Of a stretch of 64,000 bases of DNA, positions 1-10,067 are shown piece by piece. The position numbers and the translations under genes are program-made. The notes beneath the pieces were generated by a model, which saw only the letters and a program-made list of their open reading frames with translations, was not told the DNA's origin and made no database searches. Position 1 is the stretch's first letter, and every line of letters starts with the position of its first letter. Source of the DNA: Pyropia yezoensis (Eukaryota > Rhodophyta > Bangiophyceae > Bangiales > Bangiaceae). The stretch is from the NCBI GenBank assembly GCA_009829735.1, contig CM020620.1:19504020-19568019 (forward strand), read 5' to 3'.

Positions 1-2
1 CC

Positions 3-1661
3 GGGAACCCCGCCGCGGATGAACGGGCGGGAGGTCTGGCGGGCGCTGGCAGCGGCGGCGGCGGCCACGCCAACGGCAGCGGCTGTAGCAGCGTTCGCAG
101 TGCCGTCGGTTCTGCGGGTGTGGCTGCCTCTGCCCACGGCGGCGTGTCGGCTGGCACGCCCCTCACCGCCGCCATGGCGGCGGACATGCCCGAGTACGCC
201 CTCCTCGGGCGCTGCCCACGGGCACGGGCGTGGCTGGCGGAGCTGTGGGACCCGCGGGCGGTGCCCCCCCCTTACAGCCCGCCGCTACACCCCGCCGCCC
301 TGGCGGGGGCGGTGGCAGTGGAACGGGTGATGCGGTACCCGGCTGGGTTGCCTACAGGAGGGGGCGGGGCTGGGGGGAGGAGCGCGGGGGCTGCGCCCAA
401 CGATGAGGGGGGGGAGGACCCCGCCTGGTACTTGCCTCCTGATGAGGCAGATGGCAGTGGTCTGGGGCCCGCCCTGGTAGTTATGACCGAGATGGCTGTG
501 CCCGTCGAGGCGCCCCCGCTGCGCCGGGGGTGGACCGCGGCGCCGGGGGGCGGGGCGGCCCCTGGTTGGACGGGCAGTGAAGCAGATCGAGCGGCGGCAG
601 CGGCCGAGGCGCTCTCAGCCACCGCCGGAGCGTACGATGAAGACGCCGAGGTCGTGACACTCTTGATGGTCATGGACATCCATCGGGATTTGTTGAACGA
701 GGTCACTGGCGGCCTCGTCTGTCTCCGCCCCACCGCCCGGGGGGTCTATCACCGACGGACGGGGGAGATGGTGTCCCTCATTTCCACCGCCGCCCCCCCT
801 GGTATGGGCGTGTCCCGTCTGCTGATGATGGAATATTACGCGCCCGTCAAGGGTGGGAGCGACACGCACACCATCACCACCTTGGGAGTTGGGGCGGGCG
901 CCCTGCTGCTGCTCAACCGCATGGGTGCAGTTGTGGAGCCGTCCGAGCCCCGCGCCGCCCTCACCTTTCCTCCCACCGATGGGGTGACGGCGGTGGCTGC
1001 GCTGACCGCTGCGCTGTCTGGCAACTATGGCCTCGCCTACGCGCCGGCCTTGCCACCCGGCGTGGTCGCACGGGCGCCTGCCGACGGCGAGGGCGGTGGC
1101 GGGGGCCTGCCCCAGCTCATCCCGCTAGTACTCCACTGCACCATGGCTTCGGCGGTAACGACCTTTCGGATGCGCTCTCTGGCGCTGGCAGCGGTGCGGC
1201 CACCGCCTCCCCCCCCCCTACGGCGGCTGTGCGCAGGCAACCGCGAGCGGGCCCTCGCCGCCCCTACCGCCGCGCACACACACCCCCGGGAGAGGGGGGC
1301 CCGCCGCCCTCGACGGGCTCGGCTGGACCTCGCCACCATTTCAGACGCCGCGACGCGAGCGCGGATCGTTCGCAACCGGGCTGCGGCGGCGCGGTGCAAC
1401 GCGGCGCGGCGGGAGGCACGGCTGGCCGCCCACGGCCTCCCTACCAGGGGTGGGGTGGGGGGCGAAGAAGGGGGGGGGGGTTCGTCTGATGCCCCATGCG
1501 GCCGCGGGGGGTCCGCTGTCGCACCCCCTGCGCGTGCTCTTCCCACGCCGGGTGAGCAGGGGGTGCTAGTGGATGGACGTCCCGTGGGAGGCCCCGCGGG
1601 ATGCGCCGTCAGGGTATGCTTCCCCGGTGGGTCCCCCGGCGGCGCAGTCAGCCCATTGTAG
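3..1661 (+). CDS. 3' part of unrecognised gene with a bZIP-like basic patch (5' end outside window)
   Basis: The frame is open from the left edge to TAG at 1659-1661 and has no obvious start, so the gene begins upstream; ATGs at 174 and 186 are internal candidates. The visible ~552 residues are Ala/Gly/Pro-rich. A more ordered block at about 640-1190 contains hydrophobic stretches such as VVTLLMVMDIHRDLLNEV and TTLGVGAGALLLLNRMGAVV. Near 1345-1430 lies an Arg/Ala-rich helix (RNRAAAARCNAARREARL) resembling a bZIP basic region, with N, AA and C at the expected spacing but Asn where the invariant Arg should be. No leucine heptads follow; the chain runs into Gly and Pro. I do not recognise the family. 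A nuclear regulator is only a guess. Confidence 0.55.
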   Translation, partial: GNPAADERAGGLAGAGSGGGGHANGSGCSSVRSAVGSAGVAASAHGGVSAGTPLTAAMAADMPEYALLGRCPRARAWLAELWDPRAVPPPYSPPLHPAALAGAVAVERVMRYPAGLPTGGGGAGGRSAGAAPNDEGGEDPAWYLPPDEADGSGLGPALVVMTEMAVPVEAPPLRRGWTAAPGGGAAPGWTGSEADRAAAAAEALSATAGAYDEDAEVVTLLMVMDIHRDLLNEVTGGLVCLRPTARGVYHRRTGEMVSLISTAAPPGMGVSRLLMMEYYAPVKGGSDTHTITTLGVGAGALLLLNRMGAVVEPSEPRAALTFPPTDGVTAVAALTAALSGNYGLAYAPALPPGVVARAPADGEGGGGGLPQLIPLVLHCTMASAVTTFRMRSLALAAVRPPPPPPLRRLCAGNRERALAAPTAAHTHPRERGARRPRRARLDLATISDAATRARIVRNRAAAARCNAARREARLAAHGLPTRGGVGGEEGGGGSSDAPCGRGGSAVAPPARALPTPGEQGVLVDGRPVGGPAGCAVRVCFPGGSPGGAVSPL

Positions 1662-2540
1662 CTGGGATCGGGGAGGGACGCCGGGCACGTCCGCATGCCA
1701 GGCATTGCATTGGATGGGGGCGCCCGCAGGGCGGCGAGCCCCATTTCGGCTGCCCCTCACGCCTCTTTTCTGGTGGGGGTCGCGGAATTGTCGTCGCTAC
1801 CAAGAGAGGGCGACGTGGAGCCGCCTGGCCCCTTGACCGAGAAGTCATAGACGCGGTTCAAAACACATCGACCCCAACCCTTACGTTTGGTGCACCAGAT
1901 CTTGGCGTTCCGATAGTCTTGGGCGTGCCCAGCTGTGCGGCTACCTGCATCTCCTCCGGCTGGCTTCGCGACCGCGGCTTGGTGGCCGTCGGTGGTCCCC
2001 GACGGCTCTTGGCCCTCGCTCCCCAAGAGATACCAGCGGTACGACACGCTGAAAATCTGGATTTCGACTACCCAATGACACGACATGGCGAGGCGAGTCC
2101 AGTTGGATGTCGACCGCGCCGGATTGGTTGCTCTTGTAACGATCGATCGAACGGCAGCCACGCCTAAATTTAGTTAATGTGTGCATCCTGGGTTTCTTTA
2201 CACTATATTTTTTAAAGAGACGTGGAGCCCTGTGACTGGCCAAGAATAAAATTGATGAGTTTTTCGTTCCCCCAATTTTGGCACAACGCCACAGAGGCCA
2301 TGAGGGGCGGTTGTGCGCGGCACTGGCGCCGCACGCACATGGATCTTGAGCTTCAGGCACTGTCTTGACGGCAGCGCCCAGAAGTGTCTCAGACACAAAG
2401 CACAGGCAGGGAGCCCTCCCATTGGCCGGACTCACAGGCGTGCCTCGAGCACACCTCGGAAGCACGTTGTGGGGCACAGCAAAATTACTCAGTCACGCAA
2501 GAATTAAAATAGAGTTTCATACACGCCCGACACGACGGGC

Positions 2541-2577
2541 GAGTGGTCGGAAAAACACTGTGTTCTTCCGACCACTC
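2541..2577. repeat. 37-bp near-perfect palindrome
   Basis: 2541-2552 (GAGTGGTCGGAA) is the exact reverse complement of 2566-2577. Inside it AACAC (2554-2558) pairs with GTGTT (2560-2564) around a single T at 2559. Only one pair (A2553/C2565) mismatches, so 17 of 18 pairs match and almost no loop is left. It could extrude as a cruciform or be the hairpin of a short transcript. No gene abuts it. Confidence 0.75.
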
Positions 2578-3877
2578 TGAAGCACCGTTGAGCATCCGAT
2601 CTCCGCCCAAGAGAGCAAATGAGTGGCTCACAGCTTCCAGCGAAGATGTCACCAAAAATATCAAGCCAACGGACTGCGTGCCCTTGCATTAGATGTAGCC
2701 TGCAATGGGTGGTAAAATTTCCCAGGCGCGCACCAGGCACGAACACGTGCGTGTGCTTTGTGCCTGGCCGTCAAGACGGCCCCGGTGCACGGACACGAAA
2801 GCACGGAATTAACCTTGTGTCTCGGCAGACATGTGCACTTTTCCGGCTGCCGTCAAGATGTGGCCTCAGCGTCACCCCCCCGTTGTGCGTCCGCCCCTCC
2901 CGCCTCGCCGTTTCCATTCCCTCCCCCCCTCGAATCCACCGATTTTTCCCCTCATTTCGCAAGCGTCCTTGGGCGTGGCTGGATGCCCGGCAAGCGCGGA
3001 AGACGCCGAGGACCCTACCACCGGCAGAGGTGGTAGATGCGCAGTGGCGGGGGGATCGTACCCTCCCGGTCCGCGAAAAGACGCCCCCGGCGCCGGGCCC
3101 ACCGGTGTTTGACCTCCCCAACCATTGGTGTGATGGTCAGTGAGCATTCGGGAGGTGGGCCGGGCGCGGGTAGGGGGCTTTGAGCTGTGTGAGAGAGGAG
3201 GTGGTGGGGAGGGTGGCACTTCACTAAGGTGGAGTGGGTGGTTGGAGCAGCCAATCTTTGAGAAACGGTTGACTCTTTGCTTTACGTTCTCTTCCATTCA
3301 TTTCTGTTCTCACCTGCCCCAAACGGCCTCGACAACGGGTGCAGGTGAACACGTGTGCATTCTTCGACCTCTTCATTCACAAAGGAAGCAAAATACCTGA
3401 CGCCTCGCCTTGGAGCCAATGCAGTGCAAGAAGTGCTTCGCCCAGCGATCGAATTGACTTTCGTGGGCCAATGAGGAGACGAGGTGGCCCTTGAAACCCA
3501 GGATGCACAAAAAACGCCGTTTTAACTAGGCCTGCAGCCGCGTGAGCTCCTCAGTCGATCGTCCGCCAGAGCCCAGTCGCACAGATCACTGAGGCGCAGG
3601 CGAACAAGGCCACCCTCCCCCCCCTACCAATGAGCGGGATCGCCAGTGTCAGCGTGGCACTCCCGCGCGCTGCCCGTTGCGCCACACCACCGCCGACGCG
3701 AATTCACATCCGATGGGTGCCGTCCTGCGTGGCCCAGCCGCTGTGCGCGCGCAAACTCCCATCCGCCGCCCCCACCGCCTACTACGTGCCTCTGAATAGG
3801 TATCTACCCCTTCCCTCGCCTCCCTCACCCCCCCCCGTCCCCGCCGCCCTCTGCCACCCACCCGGCCGGCGTGTCGC

Positions 3878-4000
3878 TATTGTGCGTCCCGTAAAAAGTG
3901 GACGTGCACAGGTCGTGCAGTGTGGGTTTGATTGGTCCAGTGGCCGATGTTTGACATGATCACGACACGTGCACGTCCACTTTTTACGGGACGCACTATA
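3878..4000. mobile_element. 123-bp MITE-like inverted repeat
   Basis: Two 40-bp arms, 3878-3917 and 3961-4000, are reverse complements with 37 of 40 positions matching; the core is GTGCGTCCCGTAAAAAGTGG. The 43-bp centre has no coding capacity. Both ends carry TA at the outer edge (TAT...ATA), which would fit a Tc1/mariner-type TA target duplication. The family cannot be proved from one copy. A long cruciform-forming palindrome without a transposon origin is the alternative. Confidence 0.55.
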
Positions 4001-6428
4001 GGCTGCCCAACCACCGCCGCTGCCGCTGTAACCCACCCCTCCCTCCCCCACGTGCAGAGCTCGCTCGCTCCGCCGGGAGCGACCTGCGACTGAAGCCCCG
4101 CCCTGGCCGACGTGTCGGAGCTCTGCTCACCTTGGCACCACCACCCCCCCCCCCCCCCACCCCTGCCCTTGACGCTGGATCGAGGGTGCTCCGGCGTGGC
4201 ATCGCCCTCCGGGAGCCCAAATTGGAGTCGCCACCTGTGCTTTGCGAGGCGACCTGGCCGTGGCGGGGGCTCCCCGCCGCCCGCCCCCCCTCTCCCTTTC
4301 TCCCTCCCATACGCTCACCCCCCCCCCGCTTCCCCCGTCTCCATCTACTCCTCCCGTCTGCCCTTGGCACTGCTAGCGTTGAGGCCCGTTGCCGACCCAA
4401 TGCGCGGCGGGGGGGAGGGGGGGCGGGGGGCGGTTTCCAACGCCCACGCTGCCTGCCGGCCTAGCACGACTGCGGCACACGCCTTCCCCCCGTGCCGCCC
4501 GCGCAGCGCCGGGTGGCGGCACCTCCCGCGCCTCCCATGGCGGTCCTTGTCCCACATGGACGGCATGCCGTAGCGGGCAGCGCCGGCGGGGGCCACCCCC
4601 GCCCCTCCCCTCCCCTCCTTTGGAAGCGCCACTGCCAGACGCCACGTGGGGGTAGCCGCCGAGGTGTTGGCGTGGCCGCGGCGGCGGCAGCGCCGGAGCC
4701 GCCGGTCTCTGGTACCTAGCCACGCCCCCCGGGAGGTGGGACGGCCGCGGAGGCCCCCCCCCGCGCTTTCCGCGAGCCGCGCCCACGTCCCCCGTTTTGA
4801 CGTTGGCCGTGTGTCTGTGCTCCTGCCGTTTCTTCGACCGGTCACAGGGGGGGGAGTGGCCATCCGCGTCCACGACGCTGACGTCTTACTCTTTTCCTCC
4901 CTCTCCCTCCCCCTCCTTCCCCTCCCGTATGTGGCCCCTGCTCAAACCCTCGCTGGTCAAATTTCTGTTCCCAGAAGGGGGTGGACGGGCGGGGGGGGGT
5001 GATGGGTGTACTTCCCCGGGCCGCCATCATCCTGACCATTGGGACGCGTGGAGGGGGTGGGGCGTCACTGTGACGTCGAAGGCGGGCGCTCAATTTTGTA
5101 TCGCTGGGGCGGTTCGGGGAGGGTCTGGGGGGTGGGGGGCACGGCGGCAGCGTTGGCAGCAGCACCGGGGATGGTGCCGGTGGTGGTTGCAACGGGAGCG
5201 GCCGCCGTCGCAGAAGGCGGCGGGGCGGCGGTGACCACGGGGCTCCTCTTCCTCGCCAGCACGTATGTGTGTGGCGGATCCCGGCGGCCAGCCCCACTTC
5301 GGATGAGTGCGTCCCCCACGCCCACTACGTCCGGACGCGGGCGGGCCCGGTCATCATGGGGAGGACGGGGGTGGACACAAAAATTCCACGCCCGCCCTTC
5401 CCCTCCCCGCCCACCCCACCGGCCGCTGCGCACGCCGCCCTCCGCTCACGTCCCGCCCATTGCCATGTGTTACGCCAACGGCCAGGGAGGGTGGGACGCT
5501 GTCGTTGGTTCCCCACTAGAGCAGGATGAAGGGCCGGGATGTGCGCAGAGTGGCGGGAGTGGGAGGGCTTTTTCGCGGCCGTCGCCGTCGCCGCGTCGTG
5601 CCAGACGGTGGCCACCGCCAAGACGCGGCAGCCGCCGCGGCCAGCCTCTTTCGTCTGTGATGCCAAACATTGGGGGCGGCATGGGGGGTTGGCTTCTCTC
5701 TGCTCACATCACGCACGGAGCGTGCGAGGCAATGGAGGGGGCTGAGTGTGAGGGCGGGCGGCATGCGGGGCGACAACACCACCACGTCATCTCCCGCTCG
5801 GGGGGTGACAGGCAGCGTCTGTTGCCGTTGCCTGTCTGCGGGGGTGACGGGGAAGAGCAGTGCCATTCCTGGCCATGCATACCTCCGCCAGCATTGACAT
5901 TGACTGGGGGGGGGGGGGCAGGGGATGGCGACCAGTGCGGACGGCAGGGTCGCGGCCGGGCTACGAGAGGCCGCAACGGCGGGGCACGCCGTAGCTCCGA
6001 CTGTGCCTGTGTGGGAGCGCACCGCGTGCGAGGCTTGGTCTTTCCCCCCCCGGCGTGCGCGTGGCGGTTGGGGGTCGCGGTGGCACCCTTCCCCATGCCC
6101 ATGAATTTGATTAAGAGGGTGGTGGGGAGAGGCGAGCCGGGCGACTGGTCCGCCGCCGCAGTGAGCAGGTGTGCGCTACTGCTACCCACCACTACGAAGG
6201 TGCTTGCTGGCACACCCGTTCTCCCCTGCAAACCCCCCTTCGCCCGTGACCGTCGATTATCTTGGTGAGCAGCTGCTGCCTGCGGCTCGTGGCACTCGGC
6301 TTGGGACCTGAAGAGCAGAATACCTGTCGTGGTCTGGCCGTTCTCTTCTCCACCTCCTGCCGAACCCCCTTTGAACCCGTGAGGCGTTAGACACCACCTC
6401 TGTCTCTAGCTGAGCTAGCAGCAGCAGC

Positions 6429-9146
6429 ATGGATGTGGACGGCTTTGGGACGCTGCTGCACGACTATGGGTCCGACATAGGCGCCACCCTCGACGACTTG
6501 CTGCCGTCCCTATGCTCATCGACAGTCCTGCCTGACCTTTCCTCTTCGTACACCAGCTCACCGCCACTGACCGCGTCGAGGTCTATGCACACGCCTGCCC
6601 GCTATGCGCTGAATCACCTGTGCACTCCGCTGGGCAGTGGGGTGACAGCAGACGGTGCGGCCGGCGATGGCACCTCAACCTTGGCTAGCTGCGCCGGCGT
6701 CGACGGCGACGCTTGTCGAACGGCGGGTGGTCTGCCTGAAGACTTCACGCTGCCCATGTCGCTGCTAGCGTCGCCGATGACCGACGCGTCGGCGTCGCCG
6801 TTTGCGCTGTCACGTGCAGAGGACTCGGGCATCTTGGAGAGCCTCCTCGACGACGTTGCGCGCCAGCCATCATCCTACTACTACTCTGACCCTGCGACGC
6901 CTTTTGAAGGCCTCAGCGCACCGCCCATGACCCTCCATCCACCGCCACCACGAGTGCCTGCTCGGCTGGGCAATGGACCTCCCGCCCTTGACGAGGCAGC
7001 TGCCGCATACCGGCGAGAGTTGGATGCGACTGTGAGTGCGGCGACAGCCGCATCGGCGGCAGCGGAGGCGGCCGCCGCCCTGGTGGCAGCCTCGCCATCG
7101 CCTTTGATGCCACAGTCGGCACAGAAGTCGTCGTCGGCACCCGCTTCAGCGCTGAAGCTCCCCCACTCGTCTGCGGCAGCTGTCTGCTTGGCACCACCTC
7201 GGCGGACAGCACCGGCACCGGCCCGCAAGTCGGCTAAGGGGCGGTCCTCCCGGCCGGGCGCTGGAGGCCGACGGCTCAAGAGCGCTCTCTCTTCCGCATC
7301 ACCTCCACCGCCGTCAAAGCGGCGGTCCCTGACGAAAGCATTCTCTCCCACGGCACCTGGCACTCCATCAGCGACGGCGCCCGCTGTAACAGTTGGCCCG
7401 TCGTCCCGGGCAGCTGTGCCTCGCAAGCGCGTACTGCCGGTCAAGCGACAGTTGTTCGCTTCGCCGCCGCCGCCGCCGCCGCCACCTCGGACGAGGACCA
7501 TGGGCCTCGGTGCTCACGCCATTGCTGCTCGCGCGCCCTCAACCGCCGCTGGTCCACCCTGCCTTCTGCCGCATCATCCAAGGGCAGCGCCCATGGACAG
7601 TACATTGGGTTCATCCCTGTTGGCCGCCCTGACGCCTCTGTCGCGAGATGCACTCGCTCCGACCGCCGCCGATGCTGACGCCATGAGCGCCCTCATTGAT
7701 CGGTGTGGGGGCGTCGCACCGTCAACGCCGGCGGCCCAGTCTGCATCGAGGGCGGTGGCAGATAAACCCTCAACCGCAGCAGCCGCTGCTGCTGCCGTGC
7801 CCGGCCCTGAGGCATATCTCGGGTGTGGCTTCCTCCCTCCTGACTCTCCCGTCAGTGAGCGCTTTGATGAGATTGATGCCCTCTTTGCCCCCGACCTCCT
7901 GTCAGCGGCACTGGCAGACGCAGCTTGTGAGACTGACGCGGACATTCTCGAGGCCGCCATCCGTGCCGCCTCAGCGGTGTGCAGCTCGGAGCTACCAGTG
8001 GGGGCCGACATGTGCCAGCCTACATCGACGGCGGTGCCACCTCCACCGCCCCCACCTGCCGCTGCCCTCTTCGCGCCGGCAACGGTGCCCGCATTGGCGA
8101 GCCGGGCAGCGCCCGCGCCAGCCGCACCGGCAGTGCCAAAGTCCGTTGTTGCGGCGGCCGTGGCTACTCCGTCCGCTGAGCAGGTTGTAGCCACACCAAA
8201 AGCTGTGACGGCTGCCACACCCACTGTGGTTGCGACCAAGGCCACGACGAGTTCCAAGTCAGCGCCTTCTGACGTCGCACGCACTCCTCTTGCGCCGCCT
8301 ACCGCCAAGTCTAAGTCCGTCGCCAAGGTGCCGTGCAGCTCCAAAGGATTGTCCATTTCCAAGGCGACGGCTACGTCCACTACCGGCGTTGCCGTCCAGG
8401 GCGATGCCGCAGTCGTGGCGGTCGCGTTGGGCGGCCTCACTGAAGCGGACTTCCTGTCGGCACCCAAGCTCAAGCGCAAGAAGGCCAAGTTTGCGTCGCC
8501 GAAGCCGAGCCGCTTTTGCCACTTGTGCTCGCGGACTCCCAAAACGGTCCGCCAGGTGGTGTGTGCCAACATCCACGAGGAGGCCTACACGTGCCGCAAG
8601 GTCGTCTGCGAGAAGTGCTTCACGGACAATGAGTGGGATTGGGAGGCGGCGTCTACGGGGCCAGCGGCTGCCACCTGGGTCTGCACGCACTGTCGGGACA
8701 CATGCCCGGCGCGCTCCCAGTGCCGCACCTACCGGCGGACCAATGAGCGGCTGCGGGTGAAGCGGCTGGTGGAGAAGTTTACGACCTCTGCATGCGGCGG
8801 CTCTCCGCCAGGCGGGGGTAAGGGAGACGCTCCGGCCAGCAGCACCGAGTCAACTATCGGGGAGCAGGAGGGGGGGAAAGACGCCATCAAGCCCCCCGCC
8901 GTGGCAGCCGCGTCGCCTGTCGCGGTGGCTGTGACCGCGGCAGCCACGGTCCAAGGGCCAACCAAGGCGCCTGCTGGAGCGGCGTCAGGCGCCGCCCGGG
9001 CAAAGTCGACCGCCTCCGCTTTGACCTCCGTGGCTGTGAAGCCCCCAGCGGCGGTGGAGGGGAGGCCCTCGGTGTCGACGGCGGTGACGGCGGCTGTGCT
9101 CCCGACTTGGACGCCTGCTAGTGCCTTGGTTTCCAATGACGCCTGA
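6429..9146 (+). CDS. zf-4CXXC_R1 (CDCA7-like) zinc-finger protein
   Basis: This is a 905-residue intron-free ORF with an ATG directly after a CAG run. Residues 1-30 are acidic and hydrophobic (DVDGFGTLLHDYGSD). Residues ~30-680 are Ala/Pro/Ser-rich and probably disordered, with basic patches (PRKRVLPVKRQLF, KLKRKKAKF) that look like nuclear signals. The only folded domain is at 697-765: Cys697, 700, 712, 722, 727, 730, 752, 755, 759 and 765, ending CxxCxxxCPARSQCRTYRR. This matches the CDCA7-type zf-4CXXC_R1 domain. In animals CDCA7 recruits the HELLS/DDM1 chromatin remodeller and reads hemimethylated DNA; plant and fungal relatives include divergent classes with other roles. I infer a nuclear chromatin or transcription factor. 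Whether it is a true CDCA7 orthologue or the divergent class cannot be settled by eye. Confidence 0.85.
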   Translation: MDVDGFGTLLHDYGSDIGATLDDLLPSLCSSTVLPDLSSSYTSSPPLTASRSMHTPARYALNHLCTPLGSGVTADGAAGDGTSTLASCAGVDGDACRTAGGLPEDFTLPMSLLASPMTDASASPFALSRAEDSGILESLLDDVARQPSSYYYSDPATPFEGLSAPPMTLHPPPPRVPARLGNGPPALDEAAAAYRRELDATVSAATAASAAAEAAAALVAASPSPLMPQSAQKSSSAPASALKLPHSSAAAVCLAPPRRTAPAPARKSAKGRSSRPGAGGRRLKSALSSASPPPPSKRRSLTKAFSPTAPGTPSATAPAVTVGPSSRAAVPRKRVLPVKRQLFASPPPPPPPPRTRTMGLGAHAIAARAPSTAAGPPCLLPHHPRAAPMDSTLGSSLLAALTPLSRDALAPTAADADAMSALIDRCGGVAPSTPAAQSASRAVADKPSTAAAAAAAVPGPEAYLGCGFLPPDSPVSERFDEIDALFAPDLLSAALADAACETDADILEAAIRAASAVCSSELPVGADMCQPTSTAVPPPPPPPAAALFAPATVPALASRAAPAPAAPAVPKSVVAAAVATPSAEQVVATPKAVTAATPTVVATKATTSSKSAPSDVARTPLAPPTAKSKSVAKVPCSSKGLSISKATATSTTGVAVQGDAAVVAVALGGLTEADFLSAPKLKRKKAKFASPKPSRFCHLCSRTPKTVRQVVCANIHEEAYTCRKVVCEKCFTDNEWDWEAASTGPAAATWVCTHCRDTCPARSQCRTYRRTNERLRVKRLVEKFTTSACGGSPPGGGKGDAPASSTESTIGEQEGGKDAIKPPAVAAASPVAVAVTAAATVQGPTKAPAGAASGAARAKSTASALTSVAVKPPAAVEGRPSVSTAVTAAVLPTWTPASALVSNDA

Positions 9147-10067
9147 GGCTCCTGGGGTGGTGAGCCGGACACGGGCCGGGCATAGGCGCGGGCGCACTGT
9201 CGCTGTTGTTTCTCTTGCTCTCTTCTCTTAATTTGTCCGCCCTCGCCGGGGCGGGTGCCTAAATTTTTTTTGTTGAGTGTGCTTTTTCTCTTTGCGTCGT
9301 ACTCGAACCTCTCGTGTGGCGGCCACAGAGCCCGACGCGCTCTATTGTGGCTCTCCCGAGGGGAAAAAACCTGATCAGGGGATGATGACAGCAACGGGCC
9401 AGACAGCAGTGCAGCGCCGCATGCAAACCGAATGGGATGTGGTCCGTGGCTGAGGCGCTGGCGCTGCCCACTGGCGTCCCTCGACTGTGGTGTGCTCCCT
9501 CAGTCGAGAGCGCCCACCACCGGCAGTAGGATCCCGAGCCGGTCTCCGCCACGCGAGTGGGCGACGAAGACGGTGTGCGGCCGCACCAGCGTTATCAAGT
9601 TTGACGAGGGGCGGCCATGCGCAGCGGCGGCCGCACACAGAGGCGTCGGTTGTGGCAGCCCCATGACCGCACGCCACGACACCCAACCGAGGACGCACGG
9701 CGCGGACCAAATCCACCGCGCTGCGCCCACCCCGGCCGCGATATCACGCCTCGCCCACTGGGGGGAGCGCAGCGCTCCACACCGTGGGAGGGGTAGAGCA
9801 CACATCCTTCTCCATCACGCAAAGGCGGCATGTCTACGTTTTTCTTTCTTGCGCACAACGCCGCCGCCTCCCACTGCAACCTCCTCCCATCCCTTCAAAA
9901 CAGAAGAAAAAAACCATCAATCAGTATTGGCCGGCTCGTACCCCTACGCAGCCTCTTGCCCAGACGGTACCACTTCAGGTTGACCCCTCCCCCTGCCCCA
10001 GTCCCTTGCACTCAATGCCCTCCCCCTGTCCCTCCACAACCCCCTGCTGCTCTTCTAATCCCTGCTT
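9147..10067. other. convergent intergenic region
   Basis: This lies between the stop codons of two tail-to-tail genes, so it holds both 3' ends. A T-rich patch at 9216-9295 and an A-rich patch near 9895-9920 are the likeliest 3'-processing areas of the left and right genes. I see no further gene. Confidence 0.5.

Larger units (their letters stand above)
1662..6428. other. intergenic, no convincing gene
   Basis: Both strands carry many overlapping Arg/Pro/Gly ORFs without recognisable domains, which is expected at this GC content. 2150-2700 and 3250-3560 are relatively AT-rich. The stretch holds two strong inverted repeats, listed separately. The last ~150 bases before 6429 end in a short CAG run just upstream of the next start codon and probably serve as the leader of the 6429 gene. 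Confidence 0.5.

Noticed and set aside
5039-6268. 409-codon plus-strand frame before the zinc-finger gene
   Set aside because: Gly/Arg-rich with equally long open frames on the opposite strand and no recognisable motif.
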